Of a stretch of DNA of 64,000 bases, positions 24,831 to 36,574 are shown one piece after another. Where the stretch lies: assembly GCF_964204645.1 (NCBI RefSeq), contig NC_134031.1, positions 7,662,501 through 7,726,500 of the forward strand. The letters run 5' to 3'. Source of the DNA: Tubulanus polymorphus (taxonomy: Eukaryota; Nemertea; Palaeonemertea; Tubulaniformes; Tubulanidae). The notes below the pieces were generated by a model, which was not told the origin of the DNA, ran no database searches, and saw nothing but the letters and a program-made list of their open reading frames with translations. The position numbers were made by a program, and so were the translations under genes. Within the stretch, counting starts at the first letter, position 1; each line of letters opens with the position of its first letter.

Positions 24831-25090
24831 AGCTACGGTCACACAAGCATTTTTGGCCAATGCCAAAAATTTCAGACCAGGCCCTAGAAAATTTTAACAC
24901 AGGTCAAATCGTTGCGTGTGAATTGCAATGGGTTCTAAAAGTGATTCACTTTGAGCACTGTTTAGTATGGTTAGCACTGTGAGTGGTTTGCACGTGGACA
25001 TGCTTCTGAATTAGGCACAGGTAAAATTTGACTCTGCCCTGATCTGTGCCAATTTTGCCGGGGCCAAATCGTCTCTGTGTGATCGTGGCT
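24831..25090. mobile_element. 260-bp MITE of the GCGATCACAC family
   Basis: Begins AGCTACGGTCACACAAGC and ends CTGTGTGATCGTGGCT, its imperfect inverted copy; interior with TTTTGGCCAATGCC and GGGGCCAAATCGTC. It lies directly beside the SINE head at 24709-24770. Confidence 0.7.
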
Positions 25091-25479
25091 TGATTGCTGT
25101 TGGGGCCAATGCCAGGAATTAACAAGGTCACTGCAGTTATTAGTTCTAAATGTATTGGTAGATGATATTCCAGTGTTTGGAGGAATTCATTAAAATCTGA
25201 ACTGCGATTGGTAAATTCTATTACGCCGCGCCTGTGAATCATCTGCCATCAATTTATTAGGCCAGCCGTAGGCTGAGCCTACTACTATACAAATGGAGCA
25301 AATTTAAATGACATGGTTTCCAGAGCAAAGGCTCTTTGTCTCTGAGCATATATTCATCCAAATCATTCATTAAAGCATTATCCATTCTCCAAACTCTACG
25401 TACCTGAATTTTGAAAGAGGGCCTCGTTAAAATTAATATGAGCTTTTTTGCGAATATCTGATCGCAAAAATATCTGTTT

Positions 25480-25960
25480 TAAAAAGCCAATCAGAAAGCA
25501 AAGACTCCTCTGTGATTGGCTTAGCCGCAGAGTTCAGCAGGTATTCAAGTGAACCCGCGGTATAATCTACCGTTTTACTTCCGGGTTTTGTTTTAAGATC
25601 TAAAATTGTATTTCAAGATCGATTTCTGTGAAAGCTTTAGTTGATTTGGTTTTTGGGAGGAATACTTTGATTAGCACTACAGAAAATATCATTGACCATT
25701 GTGCAAAGTCCTGGAAAAATAGCTTTTTCTCCAATCGGAAAAATAACCTTGATATGCTAATTAGCCATGTGCTCAAACTACAAATTCAATCAAATTTTAT
25801 TCAGCAAAAAATATCAAATCCAATTCAATTTTACTTTATTGAACAAATTAAAACATCACATCCAATTCAATTTTGTTTTATTGAGCATATTTCAGAAAAT
25901 TTGAAATATTTGAAAATATTTAATCTGAAGTATTTGTTCCTGCCAGATCCAGTCGCTGTC
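25480..25960 (+). repeat. Dispersed repeat, copy 2 of 3
   Basis: Same family as 19880-20340 and 28080-28330; starts CCAATCAGAAAGCAAAGACT and ends in AATCCAATTCAATTTT runs. The 122-codon frame across it (25628-25996) is repeat sequence rich in Ile, Gln and Phe and is not called as a gene. Confidence 0.65.
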
Positions 25961-26219
25961 TGTACTACGATTGTATTATACGATTATATTGTGTAAATTA
26001 TTAGGTATTGAGCTGGAAGTGTATTTTGTTTAATTCAACCCACAGAATGCATCATCATTTGCCATTTTATGAAAAGCTGACAGGCTGGCCATAGTGCCCC
26101 TTGGGGCTCTTGTTACATAGAATAGCTCGAATTTCATAGTATGTTTCTGCTGTTAAAATTAAGCTACAGTCGACAAAAGGTAGAATCTATTTTAGTAACT
26201 TAGCGCGCATCCGGTAGAT

Positions 26220-26830
26220 CAGACCACAGCGTCATCCGCTCATGGACGGATGTGGAAACACGATTCGAGTCGCTTGAAAATGGCTTATCTTGCTACCGTT
26301 AGAATTATGTGTTTTTGTATCGACTGCACGATTCGACTTTAAACGCAACTCCTGAAAAAGAAATCGAAGCGATTGCAGACGATGTATAAGTCAACGTTCA
26401 ACGTTCTCATGCCATGCCACAGTCAAAGGAATACCTGCCGATTTTATTGTTGATCGTTTTCGATACTTTTCTGATAATAAAACTGCGAAAAATCCAGGCT
26501 AAACGGGACGAAGATTTCACCTTGCACGGCGGTAAGGATAAGAATCGATATATCGATATGAAAGCGACTAAAATGGCGTTATCGCTCGTAGTTTTCATGC
26601 TTTTTAAAAGGCCCAGCTCTATCTCGACGATATATAATGCCATGCGAACTTGGTTTGAGAATTGTCCCCCTTTACCGGCCGATTATTGGTATTTCGGCAT
26701 AATTGTCAGTGCAATTTTTCCGCTGTTGAATTCGTCGTCATCATATTTTTTCTTGTACCGCATTGTCAACGGTATGTTTAGGGAGGTGGCTCTGAAACTC
26801 ATACGAACCGTTGTTAACGAAATGCGATGA
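26220..26830 (+). pseudogene. Rhodopsin-like GPCR, C-terminal half (TM5-TM7 intact)
   Basis: From an ATG at 26414 an open frame of 138 codons reads as TM5 (EYLPILLLIVFDTFLIIKL, with Pro at the 5.50-like position), a short third intracellular loop rich in Lys/Arg/Asp, TM6 (ATKMALSLVVFMLF...), an extracellular loop with one Cys, and TM7 ending LLNSSSSYFFLYRI in place of NPxxY, as in many FMRFamide-type orphan receptors. A receptor cannot work with only three helices. Upstream, TM4/loop-like pieces appear in other frames (HPLMDGCG and LELCVFVSTARFDF at 26237-26345; YKSTFNVL at 26385-26408), separated by stops and frame changes; no splice acceptor explains them. I infer a decayed gene; an unspliced-in last exon is the alternative. 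Confidence 0.6.
26414..26830 (+). CDS. Open part of GPCR fragment (138 codons)
   Basis: The uninterrupted part of the receptor remnant, ATG to TGA. An in-frame TAA sits at 26387-26389, only eight codons upstream, and no AG lies between it and the ATG, so the frame cannot be extended by splicing there. An AATAAA begins four bases after the stop. Kept as a separate entry because it is the part with clear receptor character. Confidence 0.45.
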   Translation: MPQSKEYLPILLLIVFDTFLIIKLRKIQAKRDEDFTLHGGKDKNRYIDMKATKMALSLVVFMLFKRPSSISTIYNAMRTWFENCPPLPADYWYFGIIVSAIFPLLNSSSSYFFLYRIVNGMFREVALKLIRTVVNEMR

Positions 26831-26833
26831 TCA

Positions 26834-26839
26834 AATAAA
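26834..26839 (+). terminator. Poly(A) signal after the GPCR frame
   Basis: AATAAA four bases after the TGA (26828-26830). Its position right after a receptor-like C-terminus supports this being the genuine 3' end of a gene, now or in the past. Confidence 0.4.
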
Positions 26840-27635
26840 TGTCGGACTCGCTTCTAGTTATCATCAGATAAGTCGTCAGATTTTTAAGTTGTTTCTATTT
26901 TCGAGTCCCGATTTACGTTTCCAACATAATTTGCATGCGTAATTTGTCATTTGGATTAGCCCTCAATGAAATGATTGTCCCACCGACGCATGACACGTTT
27001 CATGGCAAGTTTCACTGTATTTCAGTTGATTTCGTAAGCTAAGCAGACATCGGATTAGCAACTGATTAGATCAGTTGCTAGTGAGGCAAGTACATGTCGC
27101 ACACGTCGAAAATCAGGCCACATTGCCGTAGCGCGCCAGTATCGAGATTCACAGCGCGCCCATCCTTTTATACATCATTGCTACAGAACAATTCCTTAAG
27201 AATCAATTGTAATATATATTCGTCGATGCTCAGGCCTTTGTTCATTGCATATAGTTTTTCAAGAAAAAGAGCTCAGGGGAAAAAAATATGGAAATATTTT
27301 TCCATTAGAGGCATTTAAAGAAAACATTTTCATTATTCAAGTATTGTCCACACAAATTTTGGACTGCAGAAAACAATTAGGAAGGAGCGAAAATTATGAT
27401 GAATTGAATTTAAATGATAGGAGAAATAAAGAAAGCTAATTTCAAAGAATCACTTCATCAAAAATGGAAATAACTATAAAAAATAACTTTTTGGAAAAAT
27501 TGTGACATAAAGCCCTGTGGGAATGTGGGAATAGTTGAAATTCATGTTTCGCCGGATTTTGGGGGATCCGGAATTAGTGGGGCTCCAGAATTACGGGGAT
27601 CCATATTCCTAGAAAAGGGCAAACTCATGTAGGCC
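26840..27635. other. No gene seen
   Basis: AT-rich, with a moderately CpG-containing patch at 27090-27170. No supported exon. Confidence 0.35.
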
Positions 27636-27827
27636 CTAATACATCAAGTAAAAGAAGCTGTCTTCAGGAACTCGTGTTGGTGTCAACAGGAAACTGAAGA
27701 GTGCTTTTACAGCAATTTCGAACTGATTTCGAGCTCGTGATTCTATGCGTGAATACTGAATACCATCATTCATCAGGTGAATCTCATTTCCCTGTTGGAC
27801 TATGCCGAGACTGCCGGCGTCGCGCAA
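27636..27827 (-). CDS. Possible terminal exon of an unidentified - strand gene
   Basis: On the - strand an acceptor, CACCTGCAG, is followed in phase 0 by 63 codons and TAG. The translation (LRDAGSLGIVQQGNEIHLMN, ...RARNQFEIAVKALFSFLLTP...) is protein-like and CpG-containing. The pyrimidine tract is weak and I see no poly(A) signal downstream. I do not recognise the family. The + strand also gives a short splice-bounded frame over the same bases (27780-27832), but it is much shorter, so I prefer the - strand. Confidence 0.3.
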   Translation of the reverse strand: MRDAGSLGIVQQGNEIHLMNDGIQYSRIESRARNQFEIAVKALFSFLLTPTRVPEDSFFYLMY

Positions 27828-28079
27828 CTGCAGGTGATGACGTCGTGTCTCATTTTTCCAAGCACCAAAACATCACCCTACTACCATGATTATTTCTAAT
27901 TTGAAATTCACGGGTTTTTTTTGTGTCGAAAATTGGGTCCTTTAAACTGATAGATTTTACAGTGACACTAGCTTCGGTTCTGTATATGTATACTTTTGAA
28001 TAACTTCCTAATAATTGCATAATAGCCAGACCCATTTGACAAATAATTAGGTCCTTGTGGATTAGAATTAGTGTCAAGA

Positions 28080-28330
28080 AGCCAATCGGAGAGGGAAGTC
28101 TCCTCTATGATTGGGTTAGCTGTTGATATCATCAGGTGTTCACGTGAAACTTTGATATTGTCTATTGTTTTACTTCTGGATTTATTTTGCGATTAGAAAA
28201 AAATTTCATATTCGGTTTCCATGAAATCTTCTGTTGATTCATTGCGGGAGGACATTCATTTGCACCACGGAAAATCTATCTTTGACGATTGCATAAGGTG
28301 AGGTTTAGTAAAATAGCTTTTTCTCAAACG
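28080..28330 (+). repeat. Dispersed repeat, copy 3 of 3 (3'-truncated)
   Basis: Starts CCAATCGGAGAGGGAAGTCT and follows copy 2 in order through TTTGACGATTGCATAAGG and AAATAGCTTTTTCTC, but lacks the CAATTCAATT-rich tail. Confidence 0.6.
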
Positions 28331-29119
28331 CGAATACCAACAGGCTGGCTGGCTTTTGTTTTTAGAATCATGCTTTAGGCTTTAAATTGAATTCAATCTA
28401 TTTTTCATAGGAAAGCGTGATTTAAAGATTTTAGGTAAACATGATTGGAAATTGAAATTGAAAACTGAATCCGCCTGCCCTTTTTTATAATAGACAAATT
28501 CCGTCATTATAAATCAGACCATGTCCCTCCCCCCCCCCCCCCACAAATGAGAAACGAGGTGTTTTTGGCCTTAGATCTATTAACAGGGACCTTGGGATAA
28601 TGATTTCCTGGTTGTTGAGGGAAATGAAGCTCATTCAATCACCATTCATTAATTACAGTATTCTATAGTTCAAGTGGATCATGAATCATTATTCCTTTCT
28701 ACAACAGGATTATTGATTAGTTAAGAGTAATGAAATTACTAACGCATACTGTATTCTCCAGGGCAACTGTACTCCTTTATCGTAAATGTGTTATCTATAG
28801 ACAAAATGAAGATGATTTTTTTTCAATGCTTTTTATCAACGATGTTGATTTGTATGACTGATGCAGTATGCATTATTTGACAGCTGCTCAATTCTGCTTG
28901 GTGATAATGCTGCAAACCATCCGATTTCAAGTTAGGAAATATTTTCATTTATAGGTCGTCAATAATTAATCACTAAAGCCCATCAATGAATCCCTGTTAT
29001 AATCATCAAGAGAAATGTACCCAGCATCAAAAATTCATAATCTTCATCGTCAGATTTTGTTTTTAAGGCAGACATGATTATAAATTATCGGACAGCGTGG
29101 GACCGGCACGATCAACATA
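28331..29119. other. No gene seen; C-run
   Basis: A run of about 14 C at 28529-28542 is the only distinctive feature. Confidence 0.4.
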
Positions 29120-29120
29120 A

Positions 29121-29753
29121 AGGCGCGTTCACACTAGATTATTTAAACTAAATTCGGCCCGTTCCAATTTGAAACAGACCAAGCATTCACATTTGTAAAA
29201 AAAATGCACTCCAAATTGTTCCGTTCAATTTCAGACCGGCCCAAGTTGAGCCGACCTGAAAGACCTGTGTATGTGGACAGAAACTGGTTCCAGGTCTGTT
29301 CAAAATCGTACTCTGAAGTATGAAATATGCATGTCACAAATTCGTCATCAAGCTGATATGGTTGTCAGGTATCATATAATTTCCGTATTGCTTAGAAATT
29401 AATGCATAGGCTAGCGGATTGTTAAATTCTGCGTGTGTTTATCACGAAGTACATGTATCCGTTTTGATTGTTTTGAAAATGTCCAAGAATTTATCATAGT
29501 TTGATGTGTCCATGTATACGATGAGCTGCAATCATCAAAAATTCTTGAATAAAAACAGCCAGGGCGTCATTAATCAATAATTTAGACATAAATTACGGGG
29601 TAAATACTTATGGTGACATCTTGCAGGGCAATTCAATACTATCTGCAGCCAATTTAGCAACACGTGTGTGAACGCATACTCCTGTTTGGTCCAAATTCGG
29701 AACAGACCTATTTTGACTTAGACTGGTCTAACAAGTGGTAGCGTGAACGCTTT
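29121..29753. mobile_element. ~630-bp element with GCGTTCAC ends
   Basis: Left end AGGCGCGTTCACACTAG; right end GGTAGCGTGAACGCTTT is its approximate inverted copy. Both sides carry 'CCAAATTCGGAACAGACC'-type blocks (29160-29185 inverted, 29691-29708). Divergent and without coding capacity. Confidence 0.45.
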
Positions 29754-31319
29754 GTTAAATAAACAAAATCTGACGATGAACATTATGAATTTGTTCACCC
29801 TGTCCCTATGCTGTCCAACTGAATAACACAGGTTTTACTGATCTACCCTCAATTATTTAGAAGAATATAGATACATCCTTGGATGCCTGGCAAACCGGAA
29901 ACTTCGATTTTAGAAAATAGGTTTGCACAGTCTGCCCCTTGCTGGTGATATAGCCTTGATCAGGTGGAGACCATTAGGCCCGGATCAGACCCGATTCATA
30001 TTTGGTCCATGCCTAATCCTCTAAAACGATTTCAAAAGCCTAATTAAAGGCCCGTAAATCATTTTCTCGATGCTAAACGATGCCGAGACGAAGTGAGGCA
30101 GTCACATTCAGAACCAGTTAGCATTCATATGCATTTATTTTACCCATGCTAAGAATGGGTTGGCCCATACCAGCATTAGTTCTCCCATATTTGAAAACTG
30201 GTGATAGATATAAGATTAACACCGTTTTAAGTATAGGTCAAGCTTAGTTATGAGCTTAACATTCGCATGATGAAAATGAAGTTGGGTGCAGTATTGTTAT
30301 TAGTTAGTACTATATGGGATATATTGTTTTGATATTTGTATTAGGGTATATATCACTTAAATATGCTGGTGTGAGTGTTGAGCAGGTGGAATTTCAAAGA
30401 CCGCGGATCTCAAAGAATACGGGCTGTTAACATGGTTAACGGCTCTTAACGGTAAACAAGAGGCCTATAATTTTGGCCCAATATTACCGCCATCAAAATC
30501 ATGTTGCCATGGCAATGAGTAAACCCATAAAATACATCGTCCCTGTTGTTTCTGATATTGCGTAGGGCCATGTGTGTGTATGTATCCTTTGTGTTGATTA
30601 CCAACTTGAGGAGAGAAGATAACAATGTCACCAATACTTAAATTTGGTTTGCACTCACAATAATGAATTTGCTCTCAATTTCTTTCATTTTTTCTCCAAC
30701 ACAACTGAAGTGCTTGGGTACTGTTACGTTGATAACAGATTCATAGACCAGTAGCGGGCCCGATCCCAAGTTCACCACAGTTAATATGATTATAATCTAC
30801 TATATATAGAGATTGAAATGAAATTTATTTTATAAAACAATGTTTCAGACTCCTTTTAGATAGGCCATTTCATTTTGTATATGAATATATTTTATTATCA
30901 AATGGCTACGCCTGGGACTTTTGGGCTTCGTACGACCCCCTTTTCATAACTAAGTTTGATGAGTTATCATTAAATTTTTTTTTTCTTTTCTGAATCAGTA
31001 TTAAGCAAAAGAAATGTTTTTACATCTAAAAATCGTTCAAACTGCTCGAAAAATACGTTTAAGAATTCAAAGCCCTAATTAAATGAGAAGTAAAATAAAT
31101 TACTGAATTAATTTTTAAAATGTGATCATAAATGCAAACCTTGCCTGCAACCATTTATCTTCAGTAATTGATAAAAAGTATATAAAAGAAGAATGTACAA
31201 ATATTGAAAGCATCAATACTATCCGTAGTTATATATACATAACTGTTATAAATGATGGGTGAGGACGAATACCATTTATGATAATTTACTATCAGTTAAT
31301 AGTTGTTAAATGAAGTTCC
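29754..31319. other. No gene seen
   Basis: A - strand frame without ATG at about 30447-30665 (67 codons, ending at a TAG near 30468) is open but not recognisable. The rest is AT-rich noise. Confidence 0.3.
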
Positions 31320-31446
31320 TTCAAGCATATTTGGCCTGGACCTGGCCCGACCAAAAATGTTGAACCAGGCCCGAGCCTAATTTGGCTCGAGACCGATCCA
31401 TGCCAATGTTGTAGCCAAGGCCAAATCGTCTCTGTGTGATTGTGGC
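31320..31446 (+). repeat. Right half of a GCGATCACAC-family MITE
   Basis: GGCC-rich interior followed by GGCCAAATCGTCTCTGTGTG and ATTGTGGCT, the same right end as at 25056-25090. The left end is missing. Confidence 0.55.
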
Positions 31447-32914
31447 TATAGCCTTTGCTGTAGGCTATCTCGCGATTGTTTTTCTCCCCATCCAATCTCG
31501 GTTATCAGTAGTAAATCTTGGAGAGTAGAATTTGGAGCGGTGGCAATCCTTTTTAGGATCAATAAACGCCCATTGGCAGGAATGATAATGCTTAAAAGGA
31601 GCACTATCATTGTGAAAGGTAATCCTTGGCACAATCGTTGGAAGGAGGCGGGGTAATCTTCAGTTGTATACGTAATCCTAAGCAGGAGGTAATCCTGGGT
31701 AGGAGCCATCATAGTCATGCTCGGCAGGATGAGTAATCGATGGCAGGAGCCGTGTTTTCCTTGACAGAAGTTGCGATCTTTCAAATGTAGATTGTTTTCC
31801 GGGTGTGTATCATCAAAGGTCACAGGATTAAGTAAGATTTATGTTTCTGCCGTAATAGATTACATCGTTTGATAGAGAATCATCAAAAGTCAAGCATTAA
31901 TGAACTCGTAAATATCAGTACGTAGTAATGTTTGCAGATAAAAGATGAAGATCGTTGTGAATAAGGCAAAGCATGGATGCTACATGATCGGTGACAAAAT
32001 AAATGCTTACCATTGTAGTATTTCTGATTTTCAGAATCTTGCAGACCTTTGTATTGATGCATGATACAAATTGATGAGACTTCATGGAAAAAGTAGTTTT
32101 TATAACTATTTTACAAATTTGTAGTCAGTGCGAAACGTTTGGTTAATGAGGGTGGTAGGTTGTCATGATTTAGGCGAATTTGCGAGAATAATGAGGGTGG
32201 TAGGTCGTCATGATTTACACGAATTTCATGGGCTCAAACCCAACACCTGAGCCAGCCACCAAATGGATAGCAAACAACAGCTGAGGCCTCCTCAATAATG
32301 GTGAATGTTCTTAACGAAATCTGAACGGCTAATTTTGCCATCCAAGCAATTATGCATAGGACCTTACTTTTATGAAGCCAACAATTATTAGTTTGAACCA
32401 AATCAGTAATTGCGATATTCCAACATCGACAGCGGATGCTTGTTATTTTAAAAAGACAGTAGACTGCCTAACTCGGTTTTATTTGGACTGTAATGTTTCT
32501 CCCGACTTGACGGAATACCAACTCAATAGTTGAACGAATACTGACTCAATAGATAAGGGAATTAAAAGATTTATACGTTAGGGATCAGAAAATTTGTAAT
32601 GTAATTTCACTGACGTAGCTGTACATAAGTTGCTATGGTGGGGTGCCTTCCTTTGTTCATTATTCCATTCTCCAATTTCTCATGTTACCTCTCCCCCAAT
32701 ATTTACTTGACTTGACGTTGTGATCAGTGTGCTGGCCAAAAAAGCGCACAGATCATACTTCAACCGATCCGACTCCTAGCTACCAAACTGCTTCTGGGTT
32801 TATTTTGCTAGCTCGTTTTGTTGTGTTCAGTAGCGGATGAACCGAGTCATCGAAGCGTGAAAACTCTAATCGGTTTCGGTAGTCAGCACCATTTATTACT
32901 GCGTACACTATATC
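31447..32914. other. No gene seen; small tandem duplication
   Basis: ATGAGGGTGGTAGGT(T/C)GTCATGATTTA occurs twice, about 47 bases apart (32148-32222). Otherwise no supported feature. Confidence 0.4.
32892..32897 (-). terminator. Poly(A) signal of the - strand gene
   Basis: AATAAA on the - strand, 18 bases after the stop codon of the 32915-33397 exon. Confidence 0.5.
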
Positions 32915-33397
32915 TCATTGGTTGTACCCAGGGATCGGTATGACATACGTTATATCTGTAACCACTGGCCAATCGTTCGGAGTAGAATCATCAACTGCTC
33001 GCACTTGTATTGGAACGTTCGAAATATCGCTATTTGCAGCCGCGTAGGCCGCTCGATGCGCCCCGTCGCGGATGAAATATACCCGATCTCGCACTCGTGT
33101 CACTTTAATCGGATCGGATTTTTCGTAGTCCGTCGTCCACTGTTTAATGTTGGCGTAAAAGATGTCCTCGCTATGTTCGACGTAACCGATTGCACGAGTC
33201 TCCATCCTGATGTAATGGCTGTATTCGGTACCCGGTGGTCGTTGCTCGAGATTACTCTGCAGAACGGCGCGGGCAAATCGGTAGTGCGGCGTGTAGCGTA
33301 TGGGAACAATCAGGGGCGAAACGCAATATCGTCCAACCTGTTCCGGCAGCCTCTCCCAGAAACGGAAGTAGATTTCATCAATATTCAGGCTCAACAT
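32915..33397 (-). CDS. Terminal exon of unidentified protein with DGAHR motif
   Basis: Reading from 33397 down, a strong acceptor (TTCTTCTATTTTCAG) is followed by ATG and 160 codons to TGA, then AATAAA. The protein is protein-like throughout, with CpG-rich codons. Residues about 35-90 include RYTPHYRFARAVLQ and TEYSHYIRMETRAIGYVEHSE; residues about 105-135 give a strand-turn-helix reading, RDRVYFIRDGAHRAAYAAA, followed by PIQVRAV. The 'G-x-HR-xx-A' turn resembles the ParB/sulfiredoxin-like nucleotide-binding fold; that is an inference from one motif, and no catalytic role can be claimed. The ATG directly after the acceptor may be internal or the true start after a 5' untranslated exon. Upstream exons would lie above 33400 and I could not find them. 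The + strand frame over the same bases is a shadow. Confidence 0.65.
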   Translation of the reverse strand: MLSLNIDEIYFRFWERLPEQVGRYCVSPLIVPIRYTPHYRFARAVLQSNLEQRPPGTEYSHYIRMETRAIGYVEHSEDIFYANIKQWTTDYEKSDPIKVTRVRDRVYFIRDGAHRAAYAAANSDISNVPIQVRAVDDSTPNDWPVVTDITYVIPIPGYNQ

Positions 33398-36300
33398 CTG
33401 AAAATAGAAGAATAGCGATTCATTTTCAAACACATTATTTTCGACGTCTCCAGACTGTTTTGAACACTAGTTATTCACCAGATGGTGTATTACCCTGAGG
33501 TTGTTAATGGTAGCGTGGTTACACATCTTGAAATAAAGCGCCACTATGGCTGCCCTTATAACTACTAATAGTTGTGCAAAACTTGGTCACACCAAGGCAA
33601 ACTTTGGTTATCTGAGTTAGTTGACCAGTTGCGAATGTGAAGCCGAATGTCAGTTAGTCCGAACTAGCCCGAAATAGTCGTTGAGCACGGTCGCTTGAGT
33701 TCAAACCTTGTTCCAAGATGGCTAGATCTTTCATATGTGTTAAAATCAGTGCATGTGAATGCTTACTGGTTCTGGATGTGACTTGTTTATATGTGCATGT
33801 GCTCTCTAATTAGGCCTGGGTCAAATTCGGTCCAAGCCAATATCACCCCAGCCAATTCATTTTGAGTGATCACTGCCTATTCGAAGGTCACGCTAATGTT
33901 GTAAAGGTCATGCTAATGTTGTAGGAGGTCTGTTGCTTCATTTGGACAGGATAAATGTTTTTTTTCCATAGTAGGCCCTCCCCTCCACTCAAAAATTCAT
34001 TCACTTATATTTGTGACATATATTTGTGAATGTCTCTCAATAGGTCTGAAGCCTAAAAATCATGATTCGGAAATACAGAGTAGGCGTATACTTTTATTTG
34101 CAGCCTGCCTTATTTAAAGAAAATTTAGTACGGTGGAAACTTGTTTTATTGACCTTGGATATAACGATAACAACCCTAGAATATTGTCCAAAATAGGAAA
34201 ATCTTCAATAATTTTTTATTGGATATAGGCTAATGAACTATCATTGGTAATAACGCACAGATTTTCTGCCGGCCCCCTGAAGTTTGTATTAACAAGGTCC
34301 CACTTATAAAAAGATGTCACCCTGATCATGATTTCTATATTCAAATGTCCATAAGTCACACGAACTATTATGACACATGTTTTTACAATTGACTAGTGAA
34401 ATGTTCATCTATTGATAATATTTACTATCTTACTAGATGAAATACTTAATATGACGTTGAATTACTGAGTATGAGGCTAATATGTTTTTTATTCATAATC
34501 AACATGTTGGATTTAGTCAATACGTATTCACAGAAGTGCTGGTGATTAATTTGTGTCTTTGAACGATGTCATTTAATGTTTGGTCAGTCATCACATGTCA
34601 ATAAACTGTGCTCATGATTTTGTATATAAAGATGATGTGAACTCATCATTCTTATTCTGGGTTATGGTAAAGGGTGTACATACACGTCATTGAATGAATG
34701 ACATCCTTTACTTTTTGAGTGGGTGTTAGTTTCCTAGCCAGCCTACCTCAATAACACCCACCCCAATAAGTCACTGGTTGAAAGGTTGTTTGAATGAATT
34801 GCAACCGAATTTCCCAGTTATGTACTTCAATTTGAATAAGAAATTCTGTAAATTCGACCGCCGATCACACAACTGTATCTGTACTTCGATTTTGCGATTT
34901 TAAAATATAACCTCCTTTTTCACCCCCAGCAGATATGTTGGGTTTGTAAGGGACACTCAAAATCTACCAATCACATAGATAACATGGTCAATCCCTTTTT
35001 TAAGATCAAATAACACCCACCTGTTACACATATGCTGAGCCTTGCTTCCAATGTTTTGATGCAACTATAGCTGTGAGTTGTTGGTCTGCACAGACTTCTC
35101 TCTGGATGGAAATTTATTTTTCTGTACCATTCCCTTTCTGTGCTTTACTGTCTCTTCTATGACCTGATAGAATTTCCTCGTATATTATTCAATCATATAT
35201 TTACTTTTTTTTGTTCCGCACACGTGTTAATCAATTCGAGCTTCAGCTGTACATAGAGCCATCTGTTTGCTAAAGCCCGGTGCACACTAGGCATTGCAAC
35301 CAACGGTTAGATTTTCTATCGTCGGCAACTTTTGTTTAAATCGCTGACATAACAATCGCTATCTGGTTGCCCGTGCCCATATAACTACTATTGTGGCTGA
35401 ATCGCGGTAGGAAAAGTTGTGCCACTTCACTTCAAGGGGATGCCATTTTGTGAATGGCGGTATGATTTTTATCTTGACGCTGTTTTACATGAGATTTGAA
35501 GGGACTTGTTGCTAGTCAGTGCGCACACAAGGCAACTGAAGGAAATTTACTGCCGATTGTGTTGCCAAATATCTAGCATTCTAAATACTGAGCAATCTTG
35601 TCACCAGAAGCTATTTGTCTATACACTAGGTGATAGAAAATTTGTCACTGTCGACGAAATTCGCCGACTAATCGTCATAACATCGCTTATTGTGTGGTGG
35701 GCACCACACGCAAGCTAAAAAATACATATGCAATGCATGCTGCCTCAAATTTGGCCGGTATGCAGGTGATTTTTCCCAGTGCATTTTGCCATTTTGCCGA
35801 AGATTCTACATGTTCTATGATTCTCGAAGCTGCGCCGCACATCACGCTGCTTTCATTGCCAATGCCCAAAACTGATGATTGCAATTATTATCAATTTTGG
35901 AAAAGAAAGCTGCTGATTTATTACATGAGTATTACTCTCTTAACTGTTGCATGTGGGATTACTAGGATTAATTAAATCATAATTTTTTCTCATTGCAAGA
36001 CCCACAATCTGAATTTTGTGATGGAGAATTGTGATAAGGATGATGCAAAGTTGCTTGTAAATGATGCAGATATGCAGTAAATAAGGAAACAGGGGGTTTC
36101 ATAAAGAAATTGGAAATGGAAGTACAGATCTAGTTTCATGATCGGCAGTCGAATTTACGGCAATTTTGTGATTAAATCAAAGTACATAATTGGAAATTGT
36201 AGTTTATTCATTTTAACTGGATGCTGGATATATATAACATAAGATTTTGTCACTCGCTGGTTAATCACGTCGAAGAGAATCACCGATCCTGACCGGAGGG

Positions 36301-36574
36301 CACAACGTTGTTTACTTTTTATAATTCATTCTGGTCCAACGAGCTGATCTGCCCAGTATCCAAGCAACGGCTTAGAAAAACAGCAGTAACTGCCAGTTTG
36401 GATCGTTTATATCGGCTATAAATCTTTGAGGTCATATACGGTAGCAATGAAACATTGAATCGGTACTGTATTCAATGATTGATCAGGTTGAGTTTGAATT
36501 TGAGGTGGATCTGATATGAGCCGCAGAATATTCACAACAAAAAGTCGATATTTAGATTAATCAAAGGTATTTAT
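33398..36574. other. No gene seen; diverged MITE remnants
   Basis: Around 33575-33870 GGTCACACCAAGGC and GAGTGATCACTGCC look like worn ends of a GCGATCACAC-type element. AAAGCCCGGTGCACACTAGG at 35274-35293 is another AAGC...CACA left end without a clear partner. A 45-base hairpin (GTAAAGG...CATCCTTTAC) lies at 34668-34710. Upstream exons of the 32915 gene could be here but none is convincing. Confidence 0.35.

Noticed and set aside
25628-25996. 122-codon open frame
   Set aside because: Made of the dispersed repeat with CAATTCAATTT runs; Ile/Gln/Phe-rich by composition.
32918-33415. 165-codon + strand open frame
   Set aside because: Exact antisense of the - strand exon 32915-33397, which has an acceptor, stop and poly(A) signal; the + strand reading is less protein-like and has none of these.
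35506-35975. Overlapping open frames of 60-93 codons
   Set aside because: All frames partly open on both strands over the same GC-richer patch; no splice sites or recognisable protein.
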